A stretch of DNA of 64,000 nt from an uncultured Bacteroidota bacterium (GCA_902582405.1 CACHSA010000002.1:97397-161396); one strand, 5' to 3'; counted from the first letter of the stretch, positions 37,270 to 47,835 are shown. Made by a program: numbers and translations. The notes: generated by a model from the letters alone, not told the origin.

Positions 37270-38066
37270 AAAAATTAATTTCGATCCTTATTATTTTTAC
37301 TTTTTCATTTTCATACTCGCAAACAAAAACCATAAGGTTAGTTTCAGATTCATTTAATTCATTTAAAAGTGGTGAGTGGCTTCGATTTAGAGTTCATTAC
37401 GGATTTTTTAATGCAAGTGAAATTGAAATTGAACTAGAGAAAAAAAAATTAGACAGTTTAACAGTTTTTCACGCAAAAGGATATGGAAGGTCAACTGGGC
37501 TATTGAGGTTTTTTTTTAAAGTTGAAGATTATTACGAATCATATTTTAGAGAGTCCAATGGTTTACCAGTGTGGTTTATTAGAGATATTTACGAAGGTGG
37601 ATATACCAAAAATCTTGAAATGTTTTTCAATCATGACTCGAACACCGTAAAATTAAATGATAAGAAAAACAACAGAATTTTAAACTTCGATATTAAATTA
37701 AATGCTCAAGACTTAATTTCAGCATTTTACTATTTAAGAAATTTCTACAAAACTGAAAATATAGAAATTAATGAAGAGATAAGTATAAATATGTTTTTCG
37801 ATGAAGAAAACTATTTGTTTAAACTAAGATTCTTAGGGTATGATATTTTAAATACTAAATTTGGAAAAGTTGAGTGTATGAAGTTTCGTCCTTATGTTCA
37901 AAGTGGAAGGGTGTTTAAAGAACAAGAAAGTGTGACTCTGTGGATAAGTAATGACAAAAATAAAATACCGATAAAAATGAAAGCAGATTTAAAGATTGGT
38001 TCCATAGAGTGTGACTTAGAAAACTTTAAAAATTTAAATCATCCATTTAATATTTTGACCTATTAA
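37266..38066 (+). CDS. DUF3108-family periplasmic protein
   Basis: 266 residues with a cleavable signal (MKKLISILIIFTFSFSYSQ). The mature part opens with SFKSGEWLRFRVHYGFFNAS and contains HAKGYGRSTGLLRFFFKVED, features of DUF3108. It is predicted to be beta-rich and periplasmic; function is unknown. It overlaps uvrC by 4 bases and precedes an M23 peptidase and pgi, an order seen in other flavobacteria. Confidence 0.82.
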   Translation: MKKLISILIIFTFSFSYSQTKTIRLVSDSFNSFKSGEWLRFRVHYGFFNASEIEIELEKKKLDSLTVFHAKGYGRSTGLLRFFFKVEDYYESYFRESNGLPVWFIRDIYEGGYTKNLEMFFNHDSNTVKLNDKKNNRILNFDIKLNAQDLISAFYYLRNFYKTENIEINEEISINMFFDEENYLFKLRFLGYDILNTKFGKVECMKFRPYVQSGRVFKEQESVTLWISNDKNKIPIKMKADLKIGSIECDLENFKNLNHPFNILTY

Positions 38067-38142
38067 TTGTTGTTAACTTTTTTAATAAGTCATTATTGGC
38101 ATTTAAAAAAGGAGTTAAAAACTTCCCGAAATTTGCTTTTAA

Positions 38143-39411
38143 ATGAAAAATTCTATTTTCAGGATATTAACTCTTTTTTTTATTATGGCTATTATTAGTT
38201 GTAAAAACAAAGAAAAAATACCAAGATCCGTTCAGATAAATGAAGTAGAAATTGAAAAACCTGATATTAAATATGGGCTTGATTTTAATGAATTTTCTCC
38301 AAAAGAATTTAAAATTAAACGAGGAGATACATTTGGAGATATATTAGAAAACAACGGCATCGATTATCCAGAAGTTTACCAAATACTTCAGAAAATAAAA
38401 AATTCAATAAACATTAGAAAATTGCAAATTGGAAAACCCTATACTCTGCTTTTTACTAAAGATAGTATCAATACACCAAAATATTTTATATATCACCCTG
38501 GACCCCTAAGTTACACCGTTATACAGTTGAGAGATAGCATTTACGGTAAAAAGGTTGAAAAACCAATAAGAGTGGTGGAGTTGCAAGCAACTGGTACCAT
38601 AAAAAGTTCATTATATGAAACAATGATTAATAGTGGTTATAATAGTATGTTAACATATTTTTTAGCAGACGTATACGCCTGGACAATTGACTTTACAAGG
38701 CTTGACAAGGGTGACCGCTTTAAAGTTATATATACCGAAAAATTTGTTGACGATAGCGTGTCAATTGGAATCGGAAAAGTTAAAGCAGCCTATTTTGAGC
38801 ACAGAGGTAAAGGGCTTTATGCTTTTGAATTTGTTTCAGATAGAAATAAGGGAATCATAGATTATTTTGATGATAAAGCTAAAAACCTGAGGAGAGCATT
38901 TTTAAAATCACCTGTTAAATTTAGTAGAATTTCATCAAGATATAACTTAAAAAGAAAAATCGCGTATTATGGTCGTGTTAAGCCACATAGAGGAACAGAT
39001 TACGCAGCGCCAATTGGAACACCTATAATGGCTACCGCAAATGGTAGAGTAACGGAATCCAAATATGCAAAGGGTAATGGGAATTATGTTAAAATAAGAC
39101 ATAATAATAAATATTCTACACAGTACCTACATATGAAAAGAAGAAAAGTTAGGGTTGGACAATATGTTAAGCAAGGAGACGTAATTGGCTGGGTTGGAAT
39201 GACCGGCTATACCTCAGGCCCGCATGTATGTTATAGATTTTGGAAAAATGGAAGACAAGTTGATCCTTATAAACAAAAGTTGCCAGAAGCAAAACCAATT
39301 TCAAAGTCTTTAAGATCTGAATTTTTTGAAAAAATTAAACCTTTAAAAACAAAATTAAGCTGCCTGTATTTTGAAGATGAGATCCATGAAATAAAATTAG
39401 CAATGAATTAA
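38143..39411 (+). CDS. M23-family metallopeptidase lipoprotein with HxC in place of HxH
   Basis: 422-residue cell-wall peptidase-like protein. The signal MKNSIFRILTLFFIMAIISC is a lipoprotein type (lipobox AIISC). Residues about 50-110 resemble a LysM/OapA-like opening domain (FKIKRGDTFGDILENNGIDY), and the LytM domain begins near 270. Zinc-ligand motif 1 is HRGTD (His282, Asp286); motif 2, usually HxH, reads GPHVCYRF (His361, Cys363), so the third ligand position is Cys. Likely a peptidoglycan endopeptidase in the envelope, or an activator if the change abolishes catalysis. Confidence 0.9.
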   Translation: MKNSIFRILTLFFIMAIISCKNKEKIPRSVQINEVEIEKPDIKYGLDFNEFSPKEFKIKRGDTFGDILENNGIDYPEVYQILQKIKNSINIRKLQIGKPYTLLFTKDSINTPKYFIYHPGPLSYTVIQLRDSIYGKKVEKPIRVVELQATGTIKSSLYETMINSGYNSMLTYFLADVYAWTIDFTRLDKGDRFKVIYTEKFVDDSVSIGIGKVKAAYFEHRGKGLYAFEFVSDRNKGIIDYFDDKAKNLRRAFLKSPVKFSRISSRYNLKRKIAYYGRVKPHRGTDYAAPIGTPIMATANGRVTESKYAKGNGNYVKIRHNNKYSTQYLHMKRRKVRVGQYVKQGDVIGWVGMTGYTSGPHVCYRFWKNGRQVDPYKQKLPEAKPISKSLRSEFFEKIKPLKTKLSCLYFEDEIHEIKLAMN

Positions 39412-39412
39412 A

Positions 39413-41029
39413 ATGACTTTACCAAGAATTAATCCTTTAAAAACAAAGAGTTGGGAAAAATTAAAAAATCACTTTAATAAAATTAAAGGTACTAGTATTT
39501 CAGACCTTTTTGTTAATGACCCTAACAGGTTTAAAAATTTTTCAATAAACTTTAGAGGCTTGCTTTTAGATTTTTCTAGAAATAGAATAAATGATGAAAC
39601 ACTAGACATTTTTGAGAAACTTTCAGAAGAAATAAATTTAAGTGATGCTATAAAATCATATTTTAATGGAGAAAAGATAAATGAAACCGAGGGAAGAGGA
39701 GTTTTACACACCGCGGTTAGAAATCAAAGTAATAACAAACTAATTCATGACGGTGTTAATATTACAGAAAAAATAAAAACTGAAAGAGAAAGAGTTTTTA
39801 AATTTTCTAACGAAATTGTTACAGGAAAATATCTGGGTTTTTCTGGGAAAAAAATATCAACAATAGTTAATGTTGGTATTGGTGGTTCTGATCTTGGTCC
39901 AAAAATGGTTACTGAGGCCCTTGAATTTTACAGAAATCATCTGAATATAAAATTCATATCAAATGTAGATGGTGATCATATTCATGGTTTACTAAAAGTT
40001 TTAGATCCTGAAACAACACTCTTTATTATAGTATCAAAAAGTTTTAAGACACAAGAAACATTGACAAATGGCGAAACAATAAAAAAGTGGTTTATTGAAA
40101 AAACAAATAAAGACGCTGTTTCAAAACATTTTGTTGCTGTTTCAAATAATTTAGACAAAATAAAAGATTTTGGAATTTCTAGTGATAAAATTTTTCCTAT
40201 GAATGATTGGGTAGGTGGAAGGTTTTCGTTGTGGAGTTCAGCAGGAATTACAATTGCTCTTGCAATTGGTCAAGATAACTTTCAAGAACTTTTAAGTGGT
40301 GCTCAAGAAGTTGATCATCATTTTAAAACTGCCAAATTCAGAGACAATATTCCAAAAGTTTTAGCTATGATTGGTATTTGGTACACTAATTTTTGGAATG
40401 CTGAAACAGAAGCTGTTGTTCCCTACACTGAGTATTTGAAAAGTCTTCCAGCATATTTACAACAGAGCGTAATGGAAAGTAATGGAAAAAGTGTTAACAG
40501 AGAGGGTGAAAAAATAAATTATCAAACCAGTCCAGTAATTTGGGGCGCAAGTGGTACTAATTCTCAACATGCATTTTTTCAGCACATTCACCAAGGAACA
40601 AAATTAATTCCGGTAGATTTTATTGGGTTTAAAAATTCTTTATTTAAAAATACTGAGCATCATAAAAAGCTACTTGCAAATTTAATTGGTCAAGTGGACG
40701 CTTTAATGAAAGGAAAGAATAAGGATGAAGTTGAAAAAGAGTTAAAATCAAAAAAAATGAATAAAGATGAAATCAAATTTTTAACTCCTTATAAAGTTTT
40801 TGAAGGAAATAAACCATCAAACACAATGATTTTTGAAAAAGTTACCCCCAAAAATATAGGTCGGTTAATAGCTATTTATGAACACAAAATTTTTGTTCAA
40901 GGAATTGTATGGAACATTTTTAGTTTCGACCAATGGGGAGTAGAACTAGGTAAGGAATTAGCTGATAAAATCCTTCAAAAGGATAATCTAAAGTCCTCTT
41001 CTTCCTTGGAAAGTTATTTGTTTTCCTAA
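39413..41029 (+). CDS. pgi: Glucose-6-phosphate isomerase
   Basis: 538-residue phosphoglucose isomerase of glycolysis and gluconeogenesis. Signature 1 (VNVGIGGSDLGPKMVTEAL) is near residue 155, signature 2 (GASGTNSQHAFFQHIHQGTK) near residue 380 holds the catalytic His, and the C-terminal WNIFSFDQWGVELGKELA is conserved. It starts one base after the M23 gene stop, and 9 bases separate its stop from that of the convergent recJ. Confidence 0.96.
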   Translation: MTLPRINPLKTKSWEKLKNHFNKIKGTSISDLFVNDPNRFKNFSINFRGLLLDFSRNRINDETLDIFEKLSEEINLSDAIKSYFNGEKINETEGRGVLHTAVRNQSNNKLIHDGVNITEKIKTERERVFKFSNEIVTGKYLGFSGKKISTIVNVGIGGSDLGPKMVTEALEFYRNHLNIKFISNVDGDHIHGLLKVLDPETTLFIIVSKSFKTQETLTNGETIKKWFIEKTNKDAVSKHFVAVSNNLDKIKDFGISSDKIFPMNDWVGGRFSLWSSAGITIALAIGQDNFQELLSGAQEVDHHFKTAKFRDNIPKVLAMIGIWYTNFWNAETEAVVPYTEYLKSLPAYLQQSVMESNGKSVNREGEKINYQTSPVIWGASGTNSQHAFFQHIHQGTKLIPVDFIGFKNSLFKNTEHHKKLLANLIGQVDALMKGKNKDEVEKELKSKKMNKDEIKFLTPYKVFEGNKPSNTMIFEKVTPKNIGRLIAIYEHKIFVQGIVWNIFSFDQWGVELGKELADKILQKDNLKSSSSLESYLFS

Positions 41030-41038
41030 GAAAATATT

Positions 41039-42733
41039 TTAATTATTTAGTTTTAAATCCATTATAATTAACTGTAATTCGGTATTACCATTCCAAGTGT
41101 TTTTTTCTACAGAATATAGTATATCAAATCCTTTACTTCCATTTATTTTATTTAATAAATCACCTCTGCCAAAAGCAATTCCCTTATAAATTTTATTTTT
41201 TGATTTTATGAATAATTGTAAATGTTTGTTGTCATTACCTACAGTCCTAGTTTGAGATGTACTTTCACAACTTCTAGAACAAAAAATAGGCTTCAAATTA
41301 TTTGGTCCAAACGGCTCCATTTGTTCTATAATTTTAAAAAATTTTAAATTCAAGTCACTTAACGAGATTTCTAGATCATATATAAGGGTTTTTATTTTTT
41401 GTTTTTCTGATATGTTTTTGTTTGAAAACTTTTCGAATTCACTTCTAAATAGTTTGAGTTTTGATTCGTGCAATTTTAGCCCTGCTGCATATTTGTGACC
41501 CCCAAATTTTTCCAAAAGATTGCTGCACTTTTTTAAAGCCATGTATATATCAAACCCATTTATGGATCTTGCTGAACCGACATAATATTGTCCTTTTTTA
41601 GTTAAAACAATTGTTGGTCTGTAATATTTTTCTATTAATCTGGATGCAACAATTCCTATTATACCTGGATGCCAATTGTCATTATGAACTAGAGTAGAAG
41701 AAAATGATTCTTCTCCTTTCTGTTTTATTTGAATAAGAGCCTCTTTCGTGGTTTTTTTTTCTTCCTCTCGCCTTTCGATATTGATTGAACTTATCTGTTC
41801 TGACAGATTAACTGTGTGTTCAAGTTTTTCACACATTAATAATTCAAGTGCCAAGGTTGCATGTTTCATCCTACCGGCTGCATTAACTTTAGGAGATAAC
41901 TTAAAAACTAATGTAGAAGTAGAAATCTCATCTCCTTTATAGTCTGATAAAAGTGCTTTTATCCCTGGGCGAGGATTTTTATTAATTTGCTCGAGCCCTA
42001 AATACGTAATTATTCTGTTTTCATCGTACAAGGGGACCTGATCTGCAACAGTTGCAAGTGAAACCAGGTCCAGATAATTAATTAGTTGTCGAGTATCCAT
42101 GTCCCATTCTAAGCTTAGAGCTTGAATCAACTTAAATCCAATGCCACATCCACAAAGGTCCTTAAATGGATACTTACAATCAACCCTTTTAGGATCCAAT
42201 ACGGCAATCGCGTTTGGTATTTCACTTTCTGGCAAATGATGATCACAAATTATAAAATCAATGTTATTTTTTTTGGCATATTCTACCTCTTTTAATGCTT
42301 TTATGCCACAATCAATTGAAATGATTAGAGAAATCTGTTTTTTTATAGCTTTTTTGATTGCATTGACTGAAACTCCATAACCCTCAGTCTCTCGATCTGG
42401 AATGTATGGAAAAATATTATTGGTTCTTTGTCTTAGAAAATTCGTTAATAGTGCAGTTGATGCAACTCCATCTACATCATAATCTCCATATATTAAAATT
42501 TTTTCATTATTATTTATGGCTTCTTTAATTCTATCTGTAGCAGGTTTCATATCCTTCATCAAAAATGGATCGTGAAGATTATTGAACTTTGGGCGAAAAA
42601 AAGATTTCGCGCTGTGATAGTTATTTATGCCTCTTTGAGCTAAAATAATTGACATATCCCTAGAAGTTCCTATCTGGCTTTGAAGAAGTTTTATTGCCTC
42701 ATCATTTGGAATTGGTTTGGGTTCCCATCGCAT
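41039..42733 (-). CDS. recJ: Single-stranded-DNA-specific exonuclease RecJ
   Basis: 564-residue 5'-3' exonuclease of the DHH superfamily. The DHH-domain motifs IYGDYDVDGVASTALL and IICDHHLPESE are near residues 79 and 165, the DHHA1 domain follows (SINGFDIYMALKKC; GGHKYAAGLKL), and a C-terminal OB fold closes the protein. It acts in recombination and repair. It is 2 bases downstream of rsmI on the same strand, so the two are probably co-transcribed. Confidence 0.95.
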   Translation of the reverse strand: MRWEPKPIPNDEAIKLLQSQIGTSRDMSIILAQRGINNYHSAKSFFRPKFNNLHDPFLMKDMKPATDRIKEAINNNEKILIYGDYDVDGVASTALLTNFLRQRTNNIFPYIPDRETEGYGVSVNAIKKAIKKQISLIISIDCGIKALKEVEYAKKNNIDFIICDHHLPESEIPNAIAVLDPKRVDCKYPFKDLCGCGIGFKLIQALSLEWDMDTRQLINYLDLVSLATVADQVPLYDENRIITYLGLEQINKNPRPGIKALLSDYKGDEISTSTLVFKLSPKVNAAGRMKHATLALELLMCEKLEHTVNLSEQISSINIERREEEKKTTKEALIQIKQKGEESFSSTLVHNDNWHPGIIGIVASRLIEKYYRPTIVLTKKGQYYVGSARSINGFDIYMALKKCSNLLEKFGGHKYAAGLKLHESKLKLFRSEFEKFSNKNISEKQKIKTLIYDLEISLSDLNLKFFKIIEQMEPFGPNNLKPIFCSRSCESTSQTRTVGNDNKHLQLFIKSKNKIYKGIAFGRGDLLNKINGSKGFDILYSVEKNTWNGNTELQLIIMDLKLNN

Positions 42734-42735
42734 AT

Positions 42736-43410
42736 TTAATTTTTTAATCCTTCAATGCAAATCACAAACTCTCCTTTTGGTTCATTTTTTTCAAAATGTG
42801 ACAAACATTCATTAACATTTCCTCTAATAGTCTCTTCAAAAATTTTAGAAATTTCTCTTGATATAGAAATATTTCTTTCTATACCAAAAATATCTTTGAT
42901 TTCATTTAATAATTTAATAATCCTATGTGGAGATTCAAATAGTATTACAGTCCTTGTTTGTTTAGAAAGCTGTAAAACCTTTTTGTTTCTACCCTTTTTT
43001 TTGGGTAAAAAACCTTCAAAAACAAAATTTGTTGTTGGAAACCCGCTTAGGGTAAGAGCGGGAAAAATTGATGAGGCTCCTGGTAATGACTCAATATCAA
43101 TCCCTTTGCGAATAACCTCTCTAACTAGTAAAAATCCAGGGTCAGATATGCAAGGGAACCCAGAATCAGAAACTAACGCAATATTTTTATCAGAGATCAA
43201 CAAATTAATAATTTCATCTAGCACTTTATGTTCATTGTAAATATGATAACTTTTTGTAATTGTGTTAATTTCATAATGTTTCAATAATATATTGGTTTTT
43301 CTAGTGTCTTCCGCTAAAATGAAATCAACTTGAGCTAAAACATCAATTGCCCTTAGTGTAATATCTTTTAAATTTCCAATTGGGGTAGGAACTAGATAAA
43401 GCTTACCCAT
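42736..43410 (-). CDS. rsmI: 16S rRNA (cytidine-1402-2'-O)-methyltransferase
   Basis: 224-residue SAM-dependent RsmI that methylates the ribose of C1402 in the decoding centre. It starts MGKLYLVPTPIGNLKDITLR, followed by AEDTRKTNILLKHY, VSDSGFPCISDPGFLLV and FPTTNFVFEGFLPKKKGRNK, all standard for the tetrapyrrole-methylase fold. Shorter than the 280-residue E. coli enzyme because the C-terminal extension is absent, as in other Bacteroidota. Confidence 0.95.
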   Translation of the reverse strand: MGKLYLVPTPIGNLKDITLRAIDVLAQVDFILAEDTRKTNILLKHYEINTITKSYHIYNEHKVLDEIINLLISDKNIALVSDSGFPCISDPGFLLVREVIRKGIDIESLPGASSIFPALTLSGFPTTNFVFEGFLPKKKGRNKKVLQLSKQTRTVILFESPHRIIKLLNEIKDIFGIERNISISREISKIFEETIRGNVNECLSHFEKNEPKGEFVICIEGLKN

Positions 43411-43413
43411 TTA

Positions 43414-43989
43414 CTAAAAATTATTTTCTATATACTTCAAAAACCTTTTTTCAATTTCTTCTTTACCCTCCCAATTATTATAATCTGGTTTCACAATTTT
43501 ATTTAAAAAATCAAAAGCTTCATCATATGAGGAATATGTTTGAAGTTGGGAAACCACACGAGAATAGTCTTCTTCACTTCCATCAAATAGACTTTTTGTA
43601 AATGCAATTTTATCATTTAAACCAATATTAATTCCCTTTACCAAAGATTCATTTAGTTTTTTAGATTCATGGGTAAATTCGTTTGAAATATCCTCTTTCA
43701 TTATGAATTCGGGGTTTTGTATAGAAGAAAATAAATCATCAACATCTTCAGTATTTTTTTCATCAGGTATTTCAGTGACTTTTCTGTTAATGGCCTCGCC
43801 AGTTGGGTTTTCATCACTTTCTTCTCGCTCAACAATTATATTTTCATTTTCAATTTTAAACTGAAATAAAATCAGTTTTTTATAGAGCTCTTGATACTTG
43901 AATATTATTCGATCTATTTCAGAAGGTTCATTATAGTCCTCTAAATCTCTTAAAATACTTTTCAATTCGTCTTTAATTTGATTAATCAT
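43414..43989 (-). CDS. Conserved flavobacterial hypothetical protein upstream of rsmI
   Basis: 191 residues from ATG 43989 (MINQIKDELKSILRDLEDYN). The N-terminal half is helical with coiled-coil tendency, the middle is acidic and low complexity (about 60-90). The C-terminal domain (about 120-191) has LNDKIAFTKSLFDGSEEDYS and SYDEAFDFLNKI, a pattern I associate with uncharacterised Bacteroidota proteins at this position. No catalytic motif or signal peptide is visible; probably cytoplasmic. It is 3 bases upstream of rsmI and divergent from tdk. Confidence 0.75.
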   Translation of the reverse strand: MINQIKDELKSILRDLEDYNEPSEIDRIIFKYQELYKKLILFQFKIENENIIVEREESDENPTGEAINRKVTEIPDEKNTEDVDDLFSSIQNPEFIMKEDISNEFTHESKKLNESLVKGINIGLNDKIAFTKSLFDGSEEDYSRVVSQLQTYSSYDEAFDFLNKIVKPDYNNWEGKEEIEKRFLKYIENNF

Positions 43990-44065
43990 GTAAAAAAACA
44001 AGATAAGCTTATTGCTTACATTTTTATATTATAAATTTAGTTTTTAATTAAAGTAAATTACGAAA

Positions 44066-44647
44066 ATGTTATCAGAATATAGTTCAAATAAAGAATCTAA
44101 TTTTGGCTCAATAGAGGTTATCTGTGGGTCTATGTTTTCAGGTAAGACAGAGGAGCTAATTAGAAGAATTAAAAAAGCTAAAATTGAAAAATTTAAAACA
44201 ATAATTTTCAAACCCAAAATTGATTCAAGAAATAATAGTGATTTTGTTTCGACGCATAATAACAATAAACACAAAGCTTTTACAGTATCAAATGAAAATG
44301 AGATTTTAATTGAATCTAAGAAATATCAAGTGATAGGAATTGATGAGGCTCAATTTTTCGGAAAGTCATTAGTCGATATATGTAATAAACTTGCCAATAA
44401 TGGAAAAAGAATTATTGTTGCTGGATTAGATATGGATTTTAGAGGGAAACCTTTTGGCCCGATGCCATATCTAATGGCTACAGCTGAATTTGTAAGTAAA
44501 CTTCACGGTGTATGTAATCAAACTGGAGGAATGGCAAATTATACAAATAGAAAGTCAAAGAATAAAAAACAAATAAAAATTGGAGATGATAAAGAATATG
44601 AGCCGCTCAGCAGAATCTCTTTTTTTAGTAAAAACTTTAATGACTAG
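44066..44647 (+). CDS. tdk: Thymidine kinase
   Basis: 193-residue type II thymidine kinase for thymidine salvage. P-loop GSMFSGKTEELIRR is at residues about 21-34, DEAQFF (Walker B) near residue 95, GLDMDFRGKPFGPMP near 122 and EYEPLSR at the C-terminus. The zinc-binding cysteine pairs of the E. coli type are reduced to one cysteine (HGVCNQTGG). It is divergent from the hypothetical/rsmI/recJ group. Confidence 0.93.
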   Translation: MLSEYSSNKESNFGSIEVICGSMFSGKTEELIRRIKKAKIEKFKTIIFKPKIDSRNNSDFVSTHNNNKHKAFTVSNENEILIESKKYQVIGIDEAQFFGKSLVDICNKLANNGKRIIVAGLDMDFRGKPFGPMPYLMATAEFVSKLHGVCNQTGGMANYTNRKSKNKKQIKIGDDKEYEPLSRISFFSKNFND

Positions 44648-44738
44648 AGTGTTTTATATATAACAAAAATATTTAAATTGACTATATTATGTTTCTTTTG
44701 TATTGTGAGCTTATTAAATTAGTATTTTCGAAAAAAAA

Positions 44739-45728
44739 ATGAATATAGCAATTGTAGGCGCAACAGGTCTAGTTGGAAATAAGATGCTAGAAATTTTAGA
44801 AGAAAGGAATTTTCCTTTAAAAAATATAATCCCCATAGCATCCAAAAAGTCTGAGGGTAGCTCAGTGATTTTCCGTGGGAAAAAATATAAAGTAATATCC
44901 TTAGAAAATTTCATTGATCAGAAAATTGACATCGCATTATTTTCTGCTGGTGCTGAAGTTTCTCTTAAATGGGCTCCCGTATTTAGTAGCAAGGGTATTT
45001 ATGTTATTGACAATTCATCAGCTTGGAGAATGAATGATGCTATTAAACTTATTATTCCAGAGATTAACGGAAATCTGTTGGAATTAACTGACAGAATTAT
45101 TGCTAATCCAAATTGTTCTACAATTCAAATGCTTATGGCTTTAGCACCTATTCATAAAAAATTTAAAATAGAAAGAATTATTGTCTCTACTTATCAATCT
45201 GTGACGGGAACAGGAAAAGCAGGTATTAACCAACTTAATAATGAAACAAACAATATCAAAGGGTTAAAAATTTATCCTCATCAAATTCATCAAAATGCTC
45301 TCCCGCAGTGTGACAATTTTCTAGAAAATGGATATACTAAAGAAGAAATGAAACTTGTTAACGAAACCCATAAAATTTTATCCGATGAAAGTGTAAAAGT
45401 TTCCGCAACAGCTGTAAGAATTCCTGTTTATGGGGGTCATGCAGAATCTGTAAATATTGAGTTGAGTGAAAAAACAAATTGTGAAGAAATCAAAAAGCTT
45501 TTGAATGAAACAAGTGGTGTAACAGTGCAAGATGATCCCAAAAAGAGTATATACCCAATGCCTATAAAAGCAGAGGGAAAAGATGAAGTTTTTGTGGGAA
45601 GAATAAGAGAAGATTTTTCAAAAGAAAATTCTTTTAATTTATGGATTGTCTCAGATAACCTAAGAAAAGGGGCGGCTACAAACACCATTCAAATTGCGGA
45701 ATATTTAATTAACAACTTTACATTTTAA
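44739..45728 (+). CDS. asd: Aspartate-semialdehyde dehydrogenase
   Basis: 329-residue NADPH enzyme reducing aspartyl phosphate to aspartate semialdehyde for lysine, methionine, threonine and diaminopimelate synthesis. Rossmann motif [15 protein letters not shown] is at residues 5-19, the catalytic Cys is in [10 protein letters not shown] near residue 127, and the catalytic His is in [17 protein letters not shown] possible promoter is TTG at 44703 with TATTTTCG at 44723-44730 (17-base spacing, one mismatch). The stop overlaps the convergent accC stop by 11 bases. Confidence 0.95.
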   Translation: MNIAIVGATGLVGNKMLEILEERNFPLKNIIPIASKKSEGSSVIFRGKKYKVISLENFIDQKIDIALFSAGAEVSLKWAPVFSSKGIYVIDNSSAWRMNDAIKLIIPEINGNLLELTDRIIANPNCSTIQMLMALAPIHKKFKIERIIVSTYQSVTGTGKAGINQLNNETNNIKGLKIYPHQIHQNALPQCDNFLENGYTKEEMKLVNETHKILSDESVKVSATAVRIPVYGGHAESVNIELSEKTNCEEIKKLLNETSGVTVQDDPKKSIYPMPIKAEGKDEVFVGRIREDFSKENSFNLWIVSDNLRKGAATNTIQIAEYLINNFTF

Positions 45729-47052
45729 AGGAATCCATAAAATTTGTGGTATAGTCCCCACTAATATATTTTGGATCATCCATTAATTTTCTGTGAAATG
45801 GGATAGTAGTTTTTATACCCTCAATTACAAACTCATCCAATGCTCTTTTCATCTTGTTGATCGCCTCTTCCCTTGATTGAGCAGTTGTAATTAGTTTGGC
45901 TATCATAGAATCATAAAAAGGGGGAATTATGTAACCCGAATAAACATGTGTGTCTAAACGAACACCGTGACCTCCAGGAACATGAAGATTTGTTATTTCA
46001 CCAGGTGAGGGCCTAAAGTCAGAATAGGGATCTTCTGCATTAATTCTGCACTCTATGGAATGTAATTTTGGGTAATAATGTTTGCCACTTATCGGTATTC
46101 CTGCGGCTACGGATATTTGCTCTCTTATCAAATCAAAGTCGATTACTTGTTCGGTTACTGGGTGTTCAACCTGAATTCTGGTATTCATTTCCATGAAATA
46201 AAAATTTCTATTTTTATCAACTAAAAACTCTATTGTACCTGCCCCCTCGTATTTGATAAATTCAGCAGCTTTTACTGCAGCCTCACCCATCTTATTCCTT
46301 AAGGCCTCCGTCATGAATGGAGATGGTGTTTCTTCGGTTAGTTTTTGATGTCTTCTTTGAATTGAACAATCCCTTTCTGATAAATGACAGGCCTTCCCAA
46401 AGCTGTCACCTACAATTTGAATTTCTATATGTCTAGGTTCTTCAATGAATTTTTCCATATACATGCTATCATCACCAAAGGCTGCTTTTGATTCTTGTTT
46501 AGCGCTTTCCCAAGCTTTTTCAAGTTCCTTCTCATTGGTAACCGCCCTCATACCTTTTCCTCCACCTCCTGATGAAGCCTTCAACATAATGGGGAAACCA
46601 ATTTTTTTTGCAGCGGTTTTGGCAGAATTTAAATTTTTGATTATTCCATCTGAACCTGGAATGATAGGTACTCCAGCTTTTTTCATGGTTTCTTTTGCTG
46701 AAGCCTTATCTCCCATTTTACTTATCATATCGCTAGAAGCACCAATAAATTTAATGTCATGTTCCGAACACATTTTTGAAAATTTTGAATTTTCAGATAG
46801 GAAACCATAGCCTGGATGAATGGCATCTGCATTTGTAATTTCAGCAGCAGCTATAATATTAGAGGGTTTCAAATAAGAATGTATACTTTGAGAAGGGCCT
46901 ATACAAACGGCTTCATCTGCAAACTTTACATGTAGACTTTCTGAGTCCGCTGTAGAATAAACAGCAACAGACTTGATTCCCATTTCCTTACAAGTTCTAA
47001 TTATCCTAAGAGCAATCTCTCCTCGATTTGCAATCAAAATCTTTTTGAACAT
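45718..47052 (-). CDS. accC: Biotin carboxylase subunit of acetyl-CoA carboxylase
   Basis: 444-residue ATP-grasp enzyme that carboxylates biotin on AccB, first step of fatty acid synthesis. It starts [20 protein letters not shown]; the ATP-binding Gly loop is [14 protein letters not shown] near residue 160, and [14 protein letters not shown] and [16 protein letters not shown] are the catalytic and biotin-site regions. Full length for the stand-alone subunit. It is 10 bases downstream of accB. Confidence 0.96.
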   Translation of the reverse strand: MFKKILIANRGEIALRIIRTCKEMGIKSVAVYSTADSESLHVKFADEAVCIGPSQSIHSYLKPSNIIAAAEITNADAIHPGYGFLSENSKFSKMCSEHDIKFIGASSDMISKMGDKASAKETMKKAGVPIIPGSDGIIKNLNSAKTAAKKIGFPIMLKASSGGGGKGMRAVTNEKELEKAWESAKQESKAAFGDDSMYMEKFIEEPRHIEIQIVGDSFGKACHLSERDCSIQRRHQKLTEETPSPFMTEALRNKMGEAAVKAAEFIKYEGAGTIEFLVDKNRNFYFMEMNTRIQVEHPVTEQVIDFDLIREQISVAAGIPISGKHYYPKLHSIECRINAEDPYSDFRPSPGEITNLHVPGGHGVRLDTHVYSGYIIPPFYDSMIAKLITTAQSREEAINKMKRALDEFVIEGIKTTIPFHRKLMDDPKYISGDYTTNFMDSFKM

Positions 47053-47062
47053 AAATTTTGTT

Positions 47063-47560
47063 TTATGAGGGATCTATTAAAAATAAGGGTTGTTCAAATT
47101 CTACGGGAGATGAGTCTTCAACAAGAACCTTAACAATTTTTCCGGAGACTTCTGATTCAATCTCGTTAAATAATTTCATTGCTTCAATGACACAAAGTAC
47201 GTCACCTTCATTAACTTCAGACCCAATTTCGACAAAAGATTCTTTGTCTGGGGCTGGCCTTCTGTAAAAAGTACCAATAATTGGGGATTTTACTGTTATT
47301 AGTTTTTCATCTGAATTTTCTTCCTCTTTTCTAGGAATAATTGTTTTTTCGGTTGTACCTGTTTGCTTTTCTATTACAAAATCATCTTTATTTATGATGA
47401 TAGGTTGGTTTTGTGATGGGGTGACCGGAATTTTTTGTTCATTATCACCTTCATCACCAGTTTTAATTGTGATCTTAAAATCTTTCAACTCAAGGCTAAC
47501 CTCCTTGGCTTTAGATTTTGATACAAACTTAATTAGCTTCTGAATCTCCTTGATATTCAT
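47063..47560 (-). CDS. accB: Biotin carboxyl carrier protein of acetyl-CoA carboxylase
   Basis: 165-residue AccB. The N-terminal helix [20 protein letters not shown] and a charged linker lead to the biotinyl domain (about 90-165): [19 protein letters not shown], then the biotin-accepting Lys in [14 protein letters not shown]. Paired with accC. Immediately upstream is rpmF with only 77 bases between; in many flavobacteria fabH occupies that gap. Confidence 0.95.
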   Translation of the reverse strand: MNIKEIQKLIKFVSKSKAKEVSLELKDFKITIKTGDEGDNEQKIPVTPSQNQPIIINKDDFVIEKQTGTTEKTIIPRKEEENSDEKLITVKSPIIGTFYRRPAPDKESFVEIGSEVNEGDVLCVIEAMKLFNEIESEVSGKIVKVLVEDSSPVEFEQPLFLIDPS

Positions 47561-47637
47561 ATCTAAAAAATATGTCTGTGTGAAGATAAATTATTTATTT
47601 TAAAACTCCCATAATAACATAGAGTTTAAAATTAAGA

Positions 47638-47835
47638 TTATGACTCAATCTTCTCAGTTTGGTCAATGAGGACTTTACCCTTGTAATACAACTTACCTTC
47701 ATGCCAATGTGCTCGATGGTAAAGATGTGGTTCTCCAGAAACTTTGTCTACAGCAACTTGAGGAGTTGAAGTTTTTATATGTGTTCTCCTTTTGTCTCTT
47801 CTGGTTTTTGAGATTTTTCTTTTAGGATGTGCCAT
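47638..47835 (-). CDS. rpmF: 50S ribosomal protein L32
   Basis: 65-residue bL32: [20 protein letters not shown] is the diagnostic N-terminus, and the middle ([20 protein letters not shown]) is the Bacteroidota version, in which the zinc-ribbon cysteines are replaced. It follows the DUF177 gene by 15 bases, the widespread yceD-rpmF pairing. Confidence 0.96.
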   Translation of the reverse strand: MAHPKRKISKTRRDKRRTHIKTSTPQVAVDKVSGEPHLYHRAHWHEGKLYYKGKVLIDQTEKIES

